Below, in pieces: positions 35,605 to 45,736 of a stretch of DNA of 64,000 nt. The notes under the pieces were generated by a model that searched no databases, was not told where the DNA came from, and saw nothing but the letters and a program-made list of their open reading frames with translations. Both the position numbers and the translations under genes were made by a program. This DNA is from Shewanella sp. MBTL60-112-B2 (GTDB taxonomy: Bacteria > Pseudomonadota > Gammaproteobacteria > Enterobacterales > Shewanellaceae), in NCBI RefSeq assembly GCF_019655055.1, contig NZ_BPFA01000005.1, positions 1 through 64,000 on the forward strand. The letters run 5' to 3'. Every line of letters starts with the position of its first letter. Positions within the stretch are counted from its first letter, which is position 1.

Positions 35605-38172
35605 TTATTGAATTTCGAATTCGATGTCTAATTCTGATTCATTCAAACATGTCTCATCCGACTGTACCAATTGATCGAGCTGGTAGTAATGACAAATATC
35701 AAGCTCACCTTCTGAGTCGAAGTCTTTACGCTTCAGCCTATGTCCAGTCTCGCTATACCAATAAACACTTTTTTGCTGGTAACCATTTGTGCCGTAACCA
35801 TAAGTGATCACATCTGGCCCAGCATCACGCCCATAAACCCAGTCACCTGAGTCATTGGTTAGCATCCAAGCTTGATATTGAATATCACCATTAGTGAAAT
35901 ACTTAACCACCGAGGGGGCATCTAACTGTATGACATATAATTCATTTTCAATCTTAGACTCCATCTCAAGTATAGGCTTACCTTGCTCATCTAAAAGATC
36001 GTAATAAGCAAACGAGGTATAGCTATCAGGGTCAGTATTTATTCCTTTGCGAAATGTCCATGCATGTTCAGGGTTACCCGATGCATAAAATCGAGTCATA
36101 GCCGGTGCACACTGGTTATGATAGGTATACTGGCCATTCTTAACATAGCCCGTTGTAACATTTCCCGAGTCATCAGTTTGCTGCTGAATGGGATAAACCG
36201 TACCGTCCTCATCAATAAAATGCTGGCATTCATCAATGGGTTCAATGATAGGTTGAGCATTGATATCGATGCCATATTGATGATCTAAATCGAGCTCTGT
36301 CTTAATGTCCCCTGCGCCATTATCAAACTCACAGCGAGTGTAAAGGACGTCTTGTTTAGTGTTTGGGTCTAAATAGCTACACCACTGCGGACTACCATCG
36401 GGATTAAATACCTTCTCTTTTTCACGGGTCTGTTCAGCATCATGCCAAGCCATACTGCTGTATGTTGATGCATCATCATCGGCATAAGTAATTAAATCTG
36501 GACCAAATGCACGGACAAATAACTCAGCAGCACCAGCAGTCCATTGTTTAACTCGGATCCTACCGCTAGGGTAATACTCGTTGGTTGAAGGTTGATCATC
36601 TAACACTAGGCTGTGCCCATTCTCATCTTCGCGGGACTCAATTTTCTTAATAGGCTCGCCTGAAGCATCTAGCGCATCATAATAACTGCGATACGAAATC
36701 TGACCGTTATTGTGATTTACCCCATACAAGAAGTGTGTTTGCTCCGATAAATTTCCGGAAATAAAGTATTGAATGTAAGCCGGTTGGCAATCGTGATGAC
36801 GAATAAATTGCTGATCAATTTCATAACCCCACATTTGGAGTCTAGCCCCTGAACCATCGATACTTTCCTGCATCGATATCGGGTAAATATTGCCTCGATC
36901 ATCCACATAGTTATCACAGCGATCGATTGGCGTTAACACTATGCTTTCAGCCTCGACAGCGACTTGCTGCACTTGTACTTTCTGCTCTCCCTCTTTCGCT
37001 AGGGTTAGCTCTTTAAACTGCTGATAAGTTTCTTGCCCCGCAAAATCGACACTATAGGTTGTTAATGTTAGCAATTTATCGGCGGGGACTTGCAACAAAA
37101 CTCCACTCCACACCCCGTCAACATTTTCCAGTTCAGTGATCCGCTCTTTATCATCAAATTTAACTTTGGCAAAAGTAGTCAAGCTGGTGTCTTTGCCTTC
37201 CCCCATAGCTGGGGCATTCGATGCCACAAAGCTGCTCACGCCATTGGTGACCTGCAATGGAACATCCAAATAAATCTTAAGGTCAGCGGGGTCAGCAACA
37301 ACTAGACTCACTTCGGCATTAAGGGCTGGGAACAAACCTACACTTTCTTGAGCAACCCTAAGAGCGAAAACACCAGCATTCAATGGGGTAATTTCACCAT
37401 TCTGATCCACTTTAGCTATCATCTCGTCAGAGCTAGTAAAATTCAGGCTGTTATTGTTACCGCCTGAGATTGTCAACCTAACTCGCTCACCAAAGGCCGT
37501 CAGCACAGTGTCTACCGTATCTATTACCAATGGAGAGTAAACGGCAAGATTAACACTCTCAGAATAGCTGGCATAATCAGACTCAAGAGCTAACTTAAAA
37601 CTTATTGCTTGCGCACTAATACCACCTGGAACACTAAACTCAAGGGTTGCCGAGTCAGTATTGACGACCTCAATAGCCTGCCCTGTTTCTTGTACCCAAG
37701 AATACGAAAGTGGATAATTAGATTCTTCACCCAACTTAACGGCGAGAGTCACAACCTCATTAGCAAGGTAGGCCTTATTGGCGCCATTAACGGTCAAACC
37801 TGGGATGGCGGGATTAATGACATTTAACTTAATAGTAAGAGGCTGAGATTGCGCCCCCTGCTCATCAAGCGCGATGACTTGAACATCATAGACCCCCGCA
37901 GTTATTGCCGAGCCGAAAGTCAGTGATGCACCGCTGATCATCACATCTAAATCAGTACCCAATAACTGGTAACTCAATACATCACCATCAGCGTCGTTGA
38001 AGTATGTAGCTAACGGCAACGTGTTATTTTCTTGACCTAATATCAAGTCATGGTCAATGCCATCTGATATCAACATCTGCGGAATTGTATTGTGTTGCGC
38101 TTGTGTCGTGTCATCACCGCCACCACAAGCGACTAATGACATAATGGCTACTGCAATTAGTGTTTTTTTCAT
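35605..38172 (-). CDS. Lipoprotein with Ig-like region and internal duplication
   Basis: The 855-residue product begins MKKTLIAVAIMSLVACGGGDD with lipobox LVAC. Residues about 30-300 look like repeated cadherin/Ig-like domains (LPLATYFNDADGDVLSYQLLG; ALDEQGAQSQPLTIKLNVI). The C-terminal half contains two copies of a ~190-residue unit, one starting near VLTPIDRCDNYVDDRGNIYPI and one near IIEPIDECQHFIDEDGTVYPI; both continue with PAYIQYFISGN or PAMTRFYASGN and a YYDALD or YYDLLD motif. The family is not recognised; an adhesin or surface role is possible. An ATG 15 bases upstream (38187) is less likely because the signal begins MKK. Confidence 0.8.
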   Translation of the reverse strand: MKKTLIAVAIMSLVACGGGDDTTQAQHNTIPQMLISDGIDHDLILGQENNTLPLATYFNDADGDVLSYQLLGTDLDVMISGASLTFGSAITAGVYDVQVIALDEQGAQSQPLTIKLNVINPAIPGLTVNGANKAYLANEVVTLAVKLGEESNYPLSYSWVQETGQAIEVVNTDSATLEFSVPGGISAQAISFKLALESDYASYSESVNLAVYSPLVIDTVDTVLTAFGERVRLTISGGNNNSLNFTSSDEMIAKVDQNGEITPLNAGVFALRVAQESVGLFPALNAEVSLVVADPADLKIYLDVPLQVTNGVSSFVASNAPAMGEGKDTSLTTFAKVKFDDKERITELENVDGVWSGVLLQVPADKLLTLTTYSVDFAGQETYQQFKELTLAKEGEQKVQVQQVAVEAESIVLTPIDRCDNYVDDRGNIYPISMQESIDGSGARLQMWGYEIDQQFIRHHDCQPAYIQYFISGNLSEQTHFLYGVNHNNGQISYRSYYDALDASGEPIKKIESREDENGHSLVLDDQPSTNEYYPSGRIRVKQWTAGAAELFVRAFGPDLITYADDDASTYSSMAWHDAEQTREKEKVFNPDGSPQWCSYLDPNTKQDVLYTRCEFDNGAGDIKTELDLDHQYGIDINAQPIIEPIDECQHFIDEDGTVYPIQQQTDDSGNVTTGYVKNGQYTYHNQCAPAMTRFYASGNPEHAWTFRKGINTDPDSYTSFAYYDLLDEQGKPILEMESKIENELYVIQLDAPSVVKYFTNGDIQYQAWMLTNDSGDWVYGRDAGPDVITYGYGTNGYQQKSVYWYSETGHRLKRKDFDSEGELDICHYYQLDQLVQSDETCLNESELDIEFEIQ

Positions 38173-38254
38173 CCTTAAAACCCACATAATTAGTTAAAGT
38201 GAGTATCCATAAACCTCACACCAAGCTGTAACATAGCTGTAACAGCCTGAACAA

Positions 38255-38509
38255 TCAACGCCTAATGCGCTTATAAATCAGATAATTAGGAATTACATAC
38301 ATTATGCAGCGGAGCAAGTATTGGAAGGTTAAAGACAGTGAGATCTTACTTTCAATTAATCTAGCAATAAACAATGATGATTCTGTACCTAGGTAGCAAC
38401 TGTAGTTGCTGAAGTCATTGATAAGTTGATGTGAACTTGAAATCAGTGCAACTATAATAAATAACCTTACCCAAGGATAAGGCCACCTATAAAAGAAGCT
38501 TAGCCACAA
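38255..38509 (-). CDS. Possible small membrane protein
   Basis: This 84-codon frame begins at TTG inside the end of the DUF3108-like gene (10-base overlap) and encodes two hydrophobic segments (WVRLFIIVALISSS and FQYLLRCIMYVIPNYLIYKRIRR). It has no recognisable family and no strong ribosome site, so it may be a chance frame. Confidence 0.35.
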   Translation of the reverse strand: MWLSFFYRWPYPWVRLFIIVALISSSHQLINDFSNYSCYLGTESSLFIARLIESKISLSLTFQYLLRCIMYVIPNYLIYKRIRR

Positions 38510-39315
38510 GACGAGCTGTATTGATTAAGCTCGATAAGGCCACGCAGTATGATGCCGTGATAGCGAGCTTGAATGAGTTGATAATCCATAGCCGGCGCAA
38601 AATAGTAAGTTACCTCTTCGGCGCCAGTTTGCGTTACCGGAATTAAACTTAACTCACCCCAAGGCGCAATATTCTTGCTAATCGGTTTTTGCACATAATA
38701 TTGATAAGGCTCAATGGCGTCAGATGCCTGCCTGATTAAACGAAACTGCTGCCGACCTAGCATTAGAAACTCACGCATTTGAATCGCCAAGGTGTCTACG
38801 TCACGCAGTGGAGTGTCATCAGAGCGGTAACCTTCAATATCGCCATCAACATCAACCTTTGATACGCGGCCGTTATCGCTAAAGCTGGCATACATGTCTC
38901 TGGCGCGAAAGCCCGTCACTTTTTGATGAAACTTTTCGGTGATCCATTCACTGCTTTCATCCGACCAAACTAGCTCAGCACTTTGTTGGTACTGAGTGCC
39001 TATGCCTAAGATACTGGCTTTACTGTTTGAGCTGACCACTGCGCTTTTACCGCGCCATGTTTCGGTTCTGCTCATAGTGCCCGTATGTATGCCGCTGAGG
39101 TAAATATCGTAATCAGCATGACGACTACACTGCGTCTCTACTTGCTGCACCTCACCAGATACGGCAACGTCAGCAGCCTGAGTGCTATTAGCTACAAACA
39201 AAAACACCAACGCGGATACTCTCATAGACGCACTCAACATAGTTATCGATTTAGTCATAAACCTAGTTATAGACTTAGTCATAGATTTGGCCACTGCAGC
39301 AAATAACCCAGTCAT
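38500..39315 (-). CDS. DUF3108-like exported protein
   Basis: The 271-residue product has a long N-terminal segment with a repeated KSMTKSITRFMTKSI motif before a probable signal peptide (MRVSALVFLFVANSTQA, cleavage near residue 47), so a downstream Met may be the real start. The mature part (YDIYLSGIHTGTMSRTETWRGKSAVVSSNSKASILG...YYFAPAMDYQLIQARYHG) resembles DUF3108/DUF6134 beta-rich periplasmic proteins. It starts 2 bases after the stop of the BamA-like gene, so the two are coupled. Function unknown; possibly assists or complements the barrel protein. Confidence 0.7.
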   Translation of the reverse strand: MTGLFAAVAKSMTKSITRFMTKSITMLSASMRVSALVFLFVANSTQAADVAVSGEVQQVETQCSRHADYDIYLSGIHTGTMSRTETWRGKSAVVSSNSKASILGIGTQYQQSAELVWSDESSEWITEKFHQKVTGFRARDMYASFSDNGRVSKVDVDGDIEGYRSDDTPLRDVDTLAIQMREFLMLGRQQFRLIRQASDAIEPYQYYVQKPISKNIAPWGELSLIPVTQTGAEEVTYYFAPAMDYQLIQARYHGIILRGLIELNQYSSSCG

Positions 39316-39317
39316 GA

Positions 39318-40484
39318 TTAGAATACTTCGTTCACATTAAGATAGAAGTTAGTCTCGTTTTCGCCCACACCAATATCGAGGCGCAAGTTAATATTATCTT
39401 TGATTTTAAATCGGAAACCTGTGCCGTATGAGGTTAGCAACTCTTCATTTAAGTCGCTCATCTTATCAGCCACGCTGCCCACTCCGCCCCAAAACACCAT
39501 GCCATAACGCTGGAAAATCGGTAAGCGATACTCTACTTGGCCCATCATCATCTGCTTGTCGCGGTAGCGACCTTTAATGTAGCCACGCATCGCCCCAGAG
39601 CCACCTAAGTCAGGCAGCATGTTCCAAGGTACGTCGCCATCGGTAAAGTGGCCTTGCACTTGCCAAGCGATTAAACCCGGCGCCGAACTCAACAAAGAGG
39701 TTGAGCTTAGGTCGATATAATTAGCCAGCTCAAGATCGTAAGTCGAAAAGCTTGAGTATTCATCGTTTTGATAGAGACCGGCATCAATTTGGAATAACCA
39801 ACCTTTAGTGGCATTTAAACGATAGTCACGCGAATCATAGATACTGGTAACCACTACACCCGAGCTGAAATTGTTTGGTAAAATATCAGCTGAGTCCACA
39901 GGCATGCCCGTTTCCACCAGCTCTAATTTTTCAGCGCTAGCGTAGGTAAAGTCAGCTCCAATACCTAGAAAATAGTTATTGGCAACTTCAGTCATCCAGC
40001 GTGGCTTGAAGCTATATAACTGCTCTTCAAATTCGTGGTGATTAGCGTCGATATTACCTTGTTCTATACCCTGGCCGTAATAAACCGCCGCCTCGTTGTG
40101 CAGCTCTAGTCCCAGCTGTAAACGCTGCTTACCGCCGTTGAAAAACGTCATGTTTTCAACTTCAACACCATAAGAGTTATTCATTGAAACAAAGGAATTT
40201 AATACCAAGGATGATGGCTGTTCGTCACTCGCTGAACCATCGGTTTTATATAAGCCTACCATCAGTAAACCTACACCAAACTTCTTCTCAGGCGTGTAAT
40301 AGGCCGTTGGTAAGTAGCTCATATCGATAGGCTTAGTTTCATCAAACTCACCATCAGCACCAAACACCGACAAGATGTCATCAACCCAAGTCGGCTGCAT
40401 ATCTTTAGGTGTTTCAAATAAAGGTTCAACTGCCGCGGCTTGATGAGATAAGGCCAACAGGGATAACAACAAAATCCGTTTCAT
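39318..40484 (-). CDS. Outer-membrane barrel protein, BamA/surface-antigen family
   Basis: The 388-residue protein has a signal peptide (MKRILLLSLLALSHQAAA) and an Omp85-type 16-strand barrel domain without POTRA repeats. Typical features are SIYDSRDYRLNATKGWLFQIDAGLY, GGSGAMRGYIKGRYRDKQ (the RGY/F lid-loop motif), EYRLPIFQRYGMVFWGGVGSV and a final FYLNVNEVF with C-terminal Phe for barrel insertion. Short POTRA-less members are outer-membrane proteins of uncertain role. Its operon partner is the DUF3108-like gene. Confidence 0.87.
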   Translation of the reverse strand: MKRILLLSLLALSHQAAAVEPLFETPKDMQPTWVDDILSVFGADGEFDETKPIDMSYLPTAYYTPEKKFGVGLLMVGLYKTDGSASDEQPSSLVLNSFVSMNNSYGVEVENMTFFNGGKQRLQLGLELHNEAAVYYGQGIEQGNIDANHHEFEEQLYSFKPRWMTEVANNYFLGIGADFTYASAEKLELVETGMPVDSADILPNNFSSGVVVTSIYDSRDYRLNATKGWLFQIDAGLYQNDEYSSFSTYDLELANYIDLSSTSLLSSAPGLIAWQVQGHFTDGDVPWNMLPDLGGSGAMRGYIKGRYRDKQMMMGQVEYRLPIFQRYGMVFWGGVGSVADKMSDLNEELLTSYGTGFRFKIKDNINLRLDIGVGENETNFYLNVNEVF

Positions 40485-40782
40485 AAATACTCTAATCAGT
40501 AACGAAGATAATGGGAATTAAGGGGCGGCATTCTACCATTACAAGAGTATTCAACAATGACTTTTTTTGATTAAGGATTAATCAGTTATAAATGTCAGAA
40601 TCGAATTGACTCAAAAGATTAATGTGTCCTCTGGTTTAAGTCGCTATTGACAATAGTGTTAGTCACTGGAACATCCCATTCCACTCTCTGCCACCTAAAT
40701 ATCATTGCTCATTGTAAGATGACATTTCTTTCACCTGCCAAGCAATAACATGCTCAAAACTCAGATTCATTAAGAGGTAGGT

Positions 40783-41619
40783 ATGAATAAATTCGGACTC
40801 AGTTTTAACCATCAGGGAACTCATCACCCAATCCCAGCTCATCCAGTCATTCATGATATCACTTTTTTATGGACGCTATTGGCGCTCTGCGGAGCATTTT
40901 TACTGATGATGAAAGAAAGTGTTAACAGTAGCTATTTCTGGAGCATTAATCAGGCCAGTCAGCAATTTAGCCCTGAGTTGCTCGCTAGCATTACCGACAT
41001 GGGAAATGGTGTTGTCACTGGCAGCTTATTGGTGATCATACTTTGCTTCAAGCCTGCTTGGATCTTACGCGCCATTTTAGCCGCCATAATCTGCCTCGTT
41101 GTGACTCATTTACTCAAAAGTTACTTTGATGCATCACGACCCGCAGCCTTGTTAACGCAGATAAATATTATTGGCGATGCTCGCCACAGTAAAAGCTTTC
41201 CATCTGGCCATACCGCCACGATATTCCTGCTAGCAGGTATCGTATTCCTATCCTCTAAAAGACGATTAAGTCGAGTATTCTTTGTCTCTCTGGCGACTAT
41301 CGTTGGGTTATCGCGAATTGCCGTTGGCGCTCACTGGCCAATAGATGTCGCCTTGGGAGCTATTATTGGCTGGAGTAGTATTTATGTCGCAGCATACTTG
41401 TGCAGAGAGTCATTACTCCCTAAAAATACACGGCTTTTAATTCTCTCAGCGTTGCTGTTACTACTTGGCAGCTTAAGCTTAATCAATAAAAATGAATTTC
41501 CGCACCAGCCTATTGTTGATAGCCTTCAAAAGCTCTATCTCGTGTCAGCAGCGCTTTGCCTTTATATCAGCTATATGTTCAATCAACGTAGCTCTAAGGT
41601 ATTATTTCACAATGCATAA
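40783..41619 (+). CDS. PAP2-family phosphatase
   Basis: The 278-residue inner-membrane protein has about six helices and the three PAP2 motifs: KSYFDASRP (C1), SFPSGHTA (C2) and SRIAVGAHWPIDV (C3), with the catalytic His in C3. Such enzymes dephosphorylate phosphatidic acid, undecaprenyl pyrophosphate or phosphatidylglycerophosphate. The specific substrate is not clear. GAGGTAGGT lies just before the ATG. Confidence 0.92.
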   Translation: MNKFGLSFNHQGTHHPIPAHPVIHDITFLWTLLALCGAFLLMMKESVNSSYFWSINQASQQFSPELLASITDMGNGVVTGSLLVIILCFKPAWILRAILAAIICLVVTHLLKSYFDASRPAALLTQINIIGDARHSKSFPSGHTATIFLLAGIVFLSSKRRLSRVFFVSLATIVGLSRIAVGAHWPIDVALGAIIGWSSIYVAAYLCRESLLPKNTRLLILSALLLLLGSLSLINKNEFPHQPIVDSLQKLYLVSAALCLYISYMFNQRSSKVLFHNA

Positions 41620-41728
41620 GAGAAACGGCTTAAGTAAGCCCGACAGTATTTAGCTTACAGCCAGAGTTGATATTACCAACCTGGCTAGCCTACCTATTTG
41701 TTGCAGTGATCATGCGAGACAAGCAGTA

Positions 41729-44700
41729 TTAAGCGCTCTCACTTACCGACTCAGACTGTAAATACTTGGCCACATTGACCTCATTTATCTGCGCTGGCGC
41801 GAGGAATTTATTGGCGTACTCCAAATAGATCCCGCTTGAGAGGAACAACTTAAAGATATCCATATCTAAGTGTTCATCGAGCGCCATCTTATACAAGATA
41901 TCAATAGCAACGCTAAGAGATTTAGCTTTTTTATAGGGTCTATCGGCGGCGGTTAGCGCTTCGAATATATCGGCCACTACTAAAATCCGCTCTGGGATAG
42001 ATAGGTCTTCAGCACTGAGCTTACGTGGGTACCCCGTGCCTTTTAAGGTTTCGTGGTGGGTCGAGGCATAACGCGGCACCCTTGCAAGCTCAGGCGGAAA
42101 CGGTAAGTTCTCCAGCATCTTAATGGTGCTGGTGACATGCTCATTAATCTTAAACCTATCTTCTGCGGTCAAGGTGCCGCGAGAGATAGTGAGGTTATAG
42201 AGTTCACCCAAGTTATATTGATATTCAGGGATCGCCATCTTAATACCAAACTTAGGGTCAAATTCTACCTTGTTGATCCGCTTGATAATATGCTCAGGTT
42301 TATCACTTAATAACGGCTCGGTCACTGGATAAACATCCTCATCTTCTCGTTCGCTAAGGTTAAGCTCCTCAACAGGAGAGAGACCCAGCCTATCGTCAAA
42401 GTGGCGCTGCCAAGTGATACTGGCGAGCTGAGCGAGACGCTCTTTCGACTCTTGGTCCATAAATTCGCCGCCAACATTGGCTTTGGCAATAAATTCAAAG
42501 TCTGCGAGTAATTGATTTCGTCTTTCAACCAGCTCAGCATGATAAAACTCATTGGACTCTTCCCCAGAAGAACGCCGCTTAAGAGAGTCTATCTCGGCGT
42601 CACGCCACAGCACTTCAAAGCGCATCCTAACCTCATGAATGCGGTTATAAACGGCTTCGAGCTTAGTGCCCTTATCGACGATATATTCGGGTGTAGTGAT
42701 CTTGCCACAATCGTGCAGCCAGGCGGCGATTCTAAATTCTCGCTGCTCATCATCGGAGTTAAATTTAAAATCTTTAAACGGGGTCGTCTCTGATTTCTGT
42801 GCCGCCTCAGCCAACATCAAGCCAAGCTCTGGTACGCGATTACAGTGCCCTGCGGTATAAGGAGACTTATCATCAATCGCTTGCGCTATCAGCCTGATAA
42901 ATGACTCCATCAACTCCTTTTGGTTCTCTTCGTACACCTTAATCGAATTCGACATATCCATCATAGAGTGCGCCAATTCATCTAGCTCTTTGATGTTCGT
43001 TTCAACTCGCTTCACCTCATCATATTGACGGTTTTTTATCTTATCATTTTCAATAGCTAACAACTTTACTGGGCGAATTATCGGTGATGAGAACAGCCAG
43101 GAGACTGGCAAGATGACCAATAAGCAGATACTGGTGAGCAAAATTGAATGCAGTACTTTTTCGACGCTGGTTGCAAGCAGTTGATTGGTTGGCACCACAA
43201 TCGCGAAGTACTCTTGGCTTTCAGCTGAGAGCTCTTCATCTCCCGCTGAAGGCTCTTTACCTATAGCTGAGGGCTCACTTCCGGCAGAAGGAGCTCTAAG
43301 AGGGGTGACGTAGAGGAACTCTTCAACACCATTTAGATCTCGGCGGATCAGTCTATTTTGATTCTTGGGCTCACGGGCCAGATCTATCAACGCCTCATAT
43401 GGAACGGTTCCCTGCGTCAATAGTGTCTGCTTAATCCCTCCACCAAACCACTTAGCTCCTAATGCTTGTTTTTGCTCTGCTGTAATATTAGCAAGCGCTA
43501 GATTTATCACTTCTATAATGCCTGAGTCCTGACTCGGCATCACAACATGTAATCCGGTGTTAAGCTCTAGCGGAGAGAAATCAAGTTGTTCATGATATTG
43601 AATGTGCTTAACAAAAAACTGCTTAGCCGTGTAGTGCAAAATAATACTGCTATCGAGCGCAGCAAAAATCGCGCCCTCCTCAACCGCATGCAATATGGCA
43701 TAGGTAGAAGGCATTTCAACAATCTCAATTAACGGATAATTCTGCCTAATCACCTCGATAATCGACCAACCAGAGGGAATAGCAACTTGCTTACCATTTA
43801 GCTGCTCAATATGAGTAATTTCAGGCGTCCCAAGCTGAGTAACCAGTGCATAAGGGAGCTCAAGAAACGGCTCACTAAACTCACCGAGTAACCGCGTTTC
43901 GTCAGTTTTTATTACAGAGTGCAGCATATCTAGCTCGCCAGCGTTATAGCTGTCGGTCAATTCCTTCCAGCTAAAACCATTAATGTAGCGCAACTCTAAC
44001 CCTGTCATATCAGCCACCAGATTTAGTAGATCGACACTATAACCTTGAGGCATGCCTGAAATAGCAAAGTCTATCGGTGCCCAATCGGTTTCATTAGAAA
44101 CTAACAAGGGTTCAGTACTTTCTATCAAGGCTCGCTGCTTAGCAGTTAACGCAAGCGGTTTAGACTCTGGTATTTCAACGCTTGTTTTTCTATCTTGATT
44201 CGATGCAATCAACTCACCACTCTGTTTATAGAGATAGATTTTTTTATCATCAAACTCTTCAGCTCCTCCGCCCTGCATCAACAAATAATCAGACAAGGTA
44301 GAAAGAGCAATATCTAAGGCAAGTACGACTTCGCTATCGTCTAACGCAATCGAATAGGTTTGCCCCGGAGATTGTAAGTGCTGAAACAGATAGGGTTCAG
44401 TCTTAGAAACGACATGGGGCTTAGCGTCCACAAACCAAGGTCTTACCCTAGCATCATAGTCACTCGGTTCGCTGTGGCTCACCCGCAGATTAAACTGAGC
44501 ATCGAGATAAGACTGCTCTTTTTGACGTAGTTCGCCTTCACCGCTGATGCTAATGAGTACCCAACGGTCTAGATGAGATGCATTAAGCTGCTTTCTTATT
44601 ATGGGATGAGCATTTAAGTTGATTAGCTCATAGAAGTCACCATTTGGCATACCCACATAGATGCCATAAAACAAGGGGTTGATCTGCATGACATCGGCAA

Positions 44701-44992
44701 ATGCCTGCCTAACTTCAGGATTAAAGGCGCCATCGATGACGATATTATCGAAATTTGAAAGCAGATGAGTGGTATTGATTGCGCGTTTATCAACTTGAGT
44801 GAGGTAGTTGCTGGTATTATTGGCGGTGTGATTATAGAGGTTAACGGCGGCATCAGTAGCCATGTTCTTGCTAAAGTAATATTGCAAACCAATGGCTATC
44901 GATGCGGTTAGAATGGTAGCTAAAATAAAGATCCCCACCACAGTCACCCGAATGGTAAATCGCTTATTACTGATCTTGTCCAAGCCACCCAT
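41729..44992 (-). CDS. Membrane receptor with Cache, SBP_bac_3 and HD-GYP domains
   Basis: This 1087-residue protein has an N-terminal helix (VTVVGIFILATILTASIAIGL), a Cache-like periplasmic sensor (about residues 40-270), a family 3 solute-binding domain (about 285-515: VSNETDWAPIDFAISGMPQGYSVDLLNLVADMT), a charged, Ser/Glu-rich repeat (about 565-597), a second helix and HAMP-like linker (about 610-690), and a large HD-GYP domain with insertions. The catalytic motifs are AAWLHDCGKITTPEYI (about 755) and HHETLKGTGYPRKL (about 980). It is predicted to hydrolyse c-di-GMP in response to periplasmic ligands. Confidence 0.9.
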   Translation of the reverse strand: MGGLDKISNKRFTIRVTVVGIFILATILTASIAIGLQYYFSKNMATDAAVNLYNHTANNTSNYLTQVDKRAINTTHLLSNFDNIVIDGAFNPEVRQAFADVMQINPLFYGIYVGMPNGDFYELINLNAHPIIRKQLNASHLDRWVLISISGEGELRQKEQSYLDAQFNLRVSHSEPSDYDARVRPWFVDAKPHVVSKTEPYLFQHLQSPGQTYSIALDDSEVVLALDIALSTLSDYLLMQGGGAEEFDDKKIYLYKQSGELIASNQDRKTSVEIPESKPLALTAKQRALIESTEPLLVSNETDWAPIDFAISGMPQGYSVDLLNLVADMTGLELRYINGFSWKELTDSYNAGELDMLHSVIKTDETRLLGEFSEPFLELPYALVTQLGTPEITHIEQLNGKQVAIPSGWSIIEVIRQNYPLIEIVEMPSTYAILHAVEEGAIFAALDSSIILHYTAKQFFVKHIQYHEQLDFSPLELNTGLHVVMPSQDSGIIEVINLALANITAEQKQALGAKWFGGGIKQTLLTQGTVPYEALIDLAREPKNQNRLIRRDLNGVEEFLYVTPLRAPSAGSEPSAIGKEPSAGDEELSAESQEYFAIVVPTNQLLATSVEKVLHSILLTSICLLVILPVSWLFSSPIIRPVKLLAIENDKIKNRQYDEVKRVETNIKELDELAHSMMDMSNSIKVYEENQKELMESFIRLIAQAIDDKSPYTAGHCNRVPELGLMLAEAAQKSETTPFKDFKFNSDDEQREFRIAAWLHDCGKITTPEYIVDKGTKLEAVYNRIHEVRMRFEVLWRDAEIDSLKRRSSGEESNEFYHAELVERRNQLLADFEFIAKANVGGEFMDQESKERLAQLASITWQRHFDDRLGLSPVEELNLSEREDEDVYPVTEPLLSDKPEHIIKRINKVEFDPKFGIKMAIPEYQYNLGELYNLTISRGTLTAEDRFKINEHVTSTIKMLENLPFPPELARVPRYASTHHETLKGTGYPRKLSAEDLSIPERILVVADIFEALTAADRPYKKAKSLSVAIDILYKMALDEHLDMDIFKLFLSSGIYLEYANKFLAPAQINEVNVAKYLQSESVSESA

Positions 44993-45271
44993 AGTATTCC
45001 AACTCTATTATTCAATCCTTGAAAATAACATTCTATAACAGAGCCGCAACAAGTCAACGCGAGTAGCATTAAGCTTTGAAATAATGGATAAAATTACCCG
45101 ACTTATACGCTAATAATCTTTATGTTCTATTACTACTCTTGCACAACTAATCACTGTCAATTTCAGCTTTTGGTAATAATGCAATTGGTGATAATATCCC
45201 GCCGCTGAGCCACAGGGCCTAGATTCAGGCTGTTTAGCCTGTGCTCAACATTCTTATCACGAGGAATAATA

Positions 45272-45553
45272 ATGCTAGCTGTAAATGAATATTTTGAAGG
45301 TCAGGTTAAGTCTATTTCTTTTAACGGTGCTGACAAGCCAGCATCGGTAGGTGTAATGGAAGTTGGCGAGTATGAATTCGGAACTGCTGCACCAGAGGTG
45401 ATGCAAGTGATCTCTGGCGCGCTTACGGTACTATTACCGGGCCAAACTGAGTGGCAAACCTTCAGCGCTGGTGAACAGTTTGATGTGATCGGCGATGCTA
45501 AGTTTCAAGTCAAAGTAGCAACCCAAACTGCATACCTTTGCATCTACGGCTAA
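45272..45553 (+). CDS. ppnP: Pyrimidine/purine nucleoside phosphorylase PpnP
   Basis: The 93-residue protein matches the DUF1255/PpnP family over its full length ([69 protein letters not shown]), a small cupin that phosphorolyses diverse nucleosides to base and ribose-1-phosphate. GAGGAATAATA provides the ribosome site. It is a single-gene unit. Confidence 0.93.
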   Translation: MLAVNEYFEGQVKSISFNGADKPASVGVMEVGEYEFGTAAPEVMQVISGALTVLLPGQTEWQTFSAGEQFDVIGDAKFQVKVATQTAYLCIYG

Positions 45554-45587
45554 CTAGCACTCAAGTGCCTTAGCTGTAAAACAAGTA

Positions 45588-45632
45588 AACCATCCACTGA
45601 TTACCCCATAAGATGGGTCAAGGTGGATGGTT
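45588..45632 (+). terminator. Hairpin after ppnP
   Basis: AACCATCCAC pairs with its complement at 45623-45632, enclosing a smaller ACCC/GGGT stem. Only a weak T-rich tail follows, so termination is probable but not certain. Confidence 0.5.
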
Positions 45633-45736
45633 ATTTGCTACTACAAATTATTTACTAGAGCCTCTTCGGTAACTTTTACTATTCGCTGTTATTAGACACT
45701 TTTATTAATCGCTTTTTATACCTAGTGATAGTTAGC

